Below are positions 36,956 through 37,984 of a DNA stretch of 37,984 nucleotides, piece after piece (the stretch's first letter is position 1; the number at the start of each line of letters is the position of its first letter). The DNA is from a virus. Below the pieces are notes generated by a model. It had not been told where the DNA came from. It saw nothing but the letters and a program-made list of their open reading frames with translations, and made no database searches. The stretch is taken from IMG/VR virus record IMGVR_UViG_3300005663_000022, positions 1 through 37,984 of that record; one strand, written 5' to 3'. Position numbers and translations under genes: made by a program.

Positions 36956-37035
36956 TATCTCACCTTGTAATCCACTTCTAAAAATTGACATCTAAGGCCG
37001 AGTTCCAGTAATGTAAGGCGGTCTTTTTTGGTCAT
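36955..37035 (-). CDS. Micropeptide (26 aa)
   Basis: MTKKDRLTLLELGLRCQFLE leads to VDYKVR. AGGAG lies 6 nt before the ATG and the stop overlaps the next ATG (TAATG). It fills a 90-bp gap otherwise without a gene. Function unknown. Confidence 0.5.
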   Translation of the reverse strand: MTKKDRLTLLELGLRCQFLEVDYKVR

Positions 37036-37044
37036 TTCTAACTC

Positions 37045-37836
37045 CTAAAGTTTCTCATACCACATAAAAAACCCAGCAGACACATTTCCACCACCACCAC
37101 TAGCTATAGCTCGTATCTCTATATCACTTTTTTCTTTTACTAACTCAGGGAAGTCAAACTTCTCCTCAAAGGCATTTTGAACTATATGCAGATTGCGCTT
37201 TACCTGGAATACCTCTCCAAAGGGGCGGATGTATAGTTCTATTTCAGTTGCCTTATTCAGAGTTGTACCTCCGTACCATCCTGTCATAAAGCCAGTGAAG
37301 CCAGCAGGAACAGTGAACATAGCCATAAGAGTCTGGTTCTTAAATGGCTCTATCGTAGCCCTTGTAGTATTTGTATCAGCATCCCTAATCGTTACTGTTC
37401 CTATATTCCAGCCAGTAGAGCCTGCTGTGCGAACGACAGCACGATATACTCTAAGGAAACTATTAGTAGAGGTGACAACTGAAGCCCCATTTAACGCAAT
37501 CCCTTCACCTATCTCGTTATAGTTAGCATCCAGTCCGAAGATGTCCATTGTGAGCGCTCCAGTATCAGTGCCCGCTCCACCATCCTCATCGTTAGAGCTT
37601 AATATCTCCAGCTGGTCAGCAGAGGTCATATAGGAATAGAGTGTGCTGTTACTCCATACAGTTTCAAGAGTACCAGCAACTGTGTCGTTATGCCCAAACT
37701 TATTTATACTGAAGTGGCCAGGAACATTCCCCTCTGCAATGTCAAAAGTGTAGAGCATAGAGGAAGTTCGCAGCTTCCTATCAATCTGTTTAAAAGGCAC
37801 ACCATCTTTATCTAGTAGTTTGAAACCTATAGGCAT
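37045..37836 (-). CDS. Virion surface / fibre-like protein (263 aa)
   Basis: This beta-rich 263-aa protein has FDIAEGNVPGHFSINKFGHN near the start and a central AVVRTAGSTGWNIGTVTIRD followed by IEPFKNQTLMAMFTVPAGFTG. Proteins of this design (GNVPGHxxxxKFGxN ... AxxTxxNQTLMAxYTVPAGKTxxL) are common phage head-fibre or surface proteins. AGAGGTAAGTA precedes the ATG, which follows the 229-aa gene by 9 nt. It is likely exposed on the virion. Confidence 0.7.
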   Translation of the reverse strand: MPIGFKLLDKDGVPFKQIDRKLRTSSMLYTFDIAEGNVPGHFSINKFGHNDTVAGTLETVWSNSTLYSYMTSADQLEILSSNDEDGGAGTDTGALTMDIFGLDANYNEIGEGIALNGASVVTSTNSFLRVYRAVVRTAGSTGWNIGTVTIRDADTNTTRATIEPFKNQTLMAMFTVPAGFTGFMTGWYGGTTLNKATEIELYIRPFGEVFQVKRNLHIVQNAFEEKFDFPELVKEKSDIEIRAIASGGGGNVSAGFFMWYEKL

Positions 37837-37845
37837 TACTTACCT

Positions 37846-37984
37846 CTAATTCAAAGCTGTGCTTGGGAGTTCAATCCAATAAACCTGGGTAAATCCAGTT
37901 GTGGCTACTGTTCCTCCACGATAGACGAGTAGTGTGCTCGGCCCTTTAATGAGAGGTACATACTTTGGTTCGTACAGCAGGTCA
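37846..37984 (-). CDS. Virion structural protein, 3' part of the origin-crossing gene
   Basis: This is the C-terminal end of the gene that starts at 628: the frame continues from base 1 to 37907 (codons in phase once the 77-bp overlap is removed) and ends GFTQVYWIELPSTALN with TAG at 37846-37848. Bases 37908-37984 repeat bases 1-77. See the entry at 1-628. Confidence 0.8.
   Translation of the reverse strand, partial: DLLYEPKYVPLIKGPSTLLVYRGGTVATTGFTQVYWIELPSTALN
37908..37984. repeat. Terminal direct repeat, right copy
   Basis: Exact copy of bases 1-77; redundant end of a circular assembly. Confidence 0.95.

Noticed and set aside
1-37984. Lysogeny (integrase, repressor-Cro pair, attachment site)
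   Set aside because: No recombinase-like gene seen and the RHH protein alone does not prove a temperate life style; the 77-bp repeat is an assembly overlap, not att sites.

Overview
This window is the complete genome of a tailed double-stranded DNA bacteriophage (Caudoviricetes). Bases 1-77 recur exactly at 37908-37984, so the sequence is a circular or circularly permuted contig with a unique length of 37,907 bp, and one gene crosses the arbitrary ends. The evidence for a tailed phage is a recognisable terminase, portal, scaffold, major capsid and tail-gene order. The host is bacterial: ribosome binding sites are AGGAGG-type, a strong sigma70-type promoter is present, and one gene encodes a lipobox lipoprotein. 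The sequence does not identify the host genus. No integrase or classical lysogeny module was seen.

Layout. (1) The late operon runs leftward from 21423 through position 1 and around to 36115. Its order is a terminase-small-like gene, terminase large subunit, portal, a giant 2228-residue virion protein, scaffold, major capsid protein, head/decoration protein, connector and small proteins (including two zinc ribbons), fibre and tail genes, a BNR-repeat adhesin, further surface proteins, and three small membrane proteins. It ends at an intrinsic terminator at 36011-36050. No separate tape-measure or tail-tube protein is recognisable, so a short-tailed (podovirus-like) virion is my inference. (2) The early/middle operon runs leftward from a ribbon-helix-helix gene (35384) to 25337. 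It holds many small genes, a primase zinc-finger protein and a RecA-fold ATPase separated by an iteron-like array (28826-28889), a VRR-NUC nuclease, a frameshifted HNH gene, a lipoprotein and a possible late regulator. (3) A rightward operon of small genes (22625-25203) starts at a strong promoter and begins with a SprT-like metalloprotease. (4) HNH genes lie at 21920-22423 (leftward) and 35502-35990 (rightward).

The phage carries a minimal replication kit (zinc-finger primase part, helicase-like ATPase, nuclease) and no polymerase, so it probably recruits the host replisome. Genes are packed very tightly, with ATGA, TAATG and TAGTG overlaps at most junctions. Many real genes are shorter than 60 codons and were found by reading junctions and Shine-Dalgarno sites. 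The most unusual items are the giant protein between portal and scaffold, the iteron-like array, a GC-rich gene-free insert that can fold (32709-32941), an oversized tRNA-like sequence (21768-21876), two genes that look split by frameshifts, and a repeated TTAGGCGT motif in control regions.
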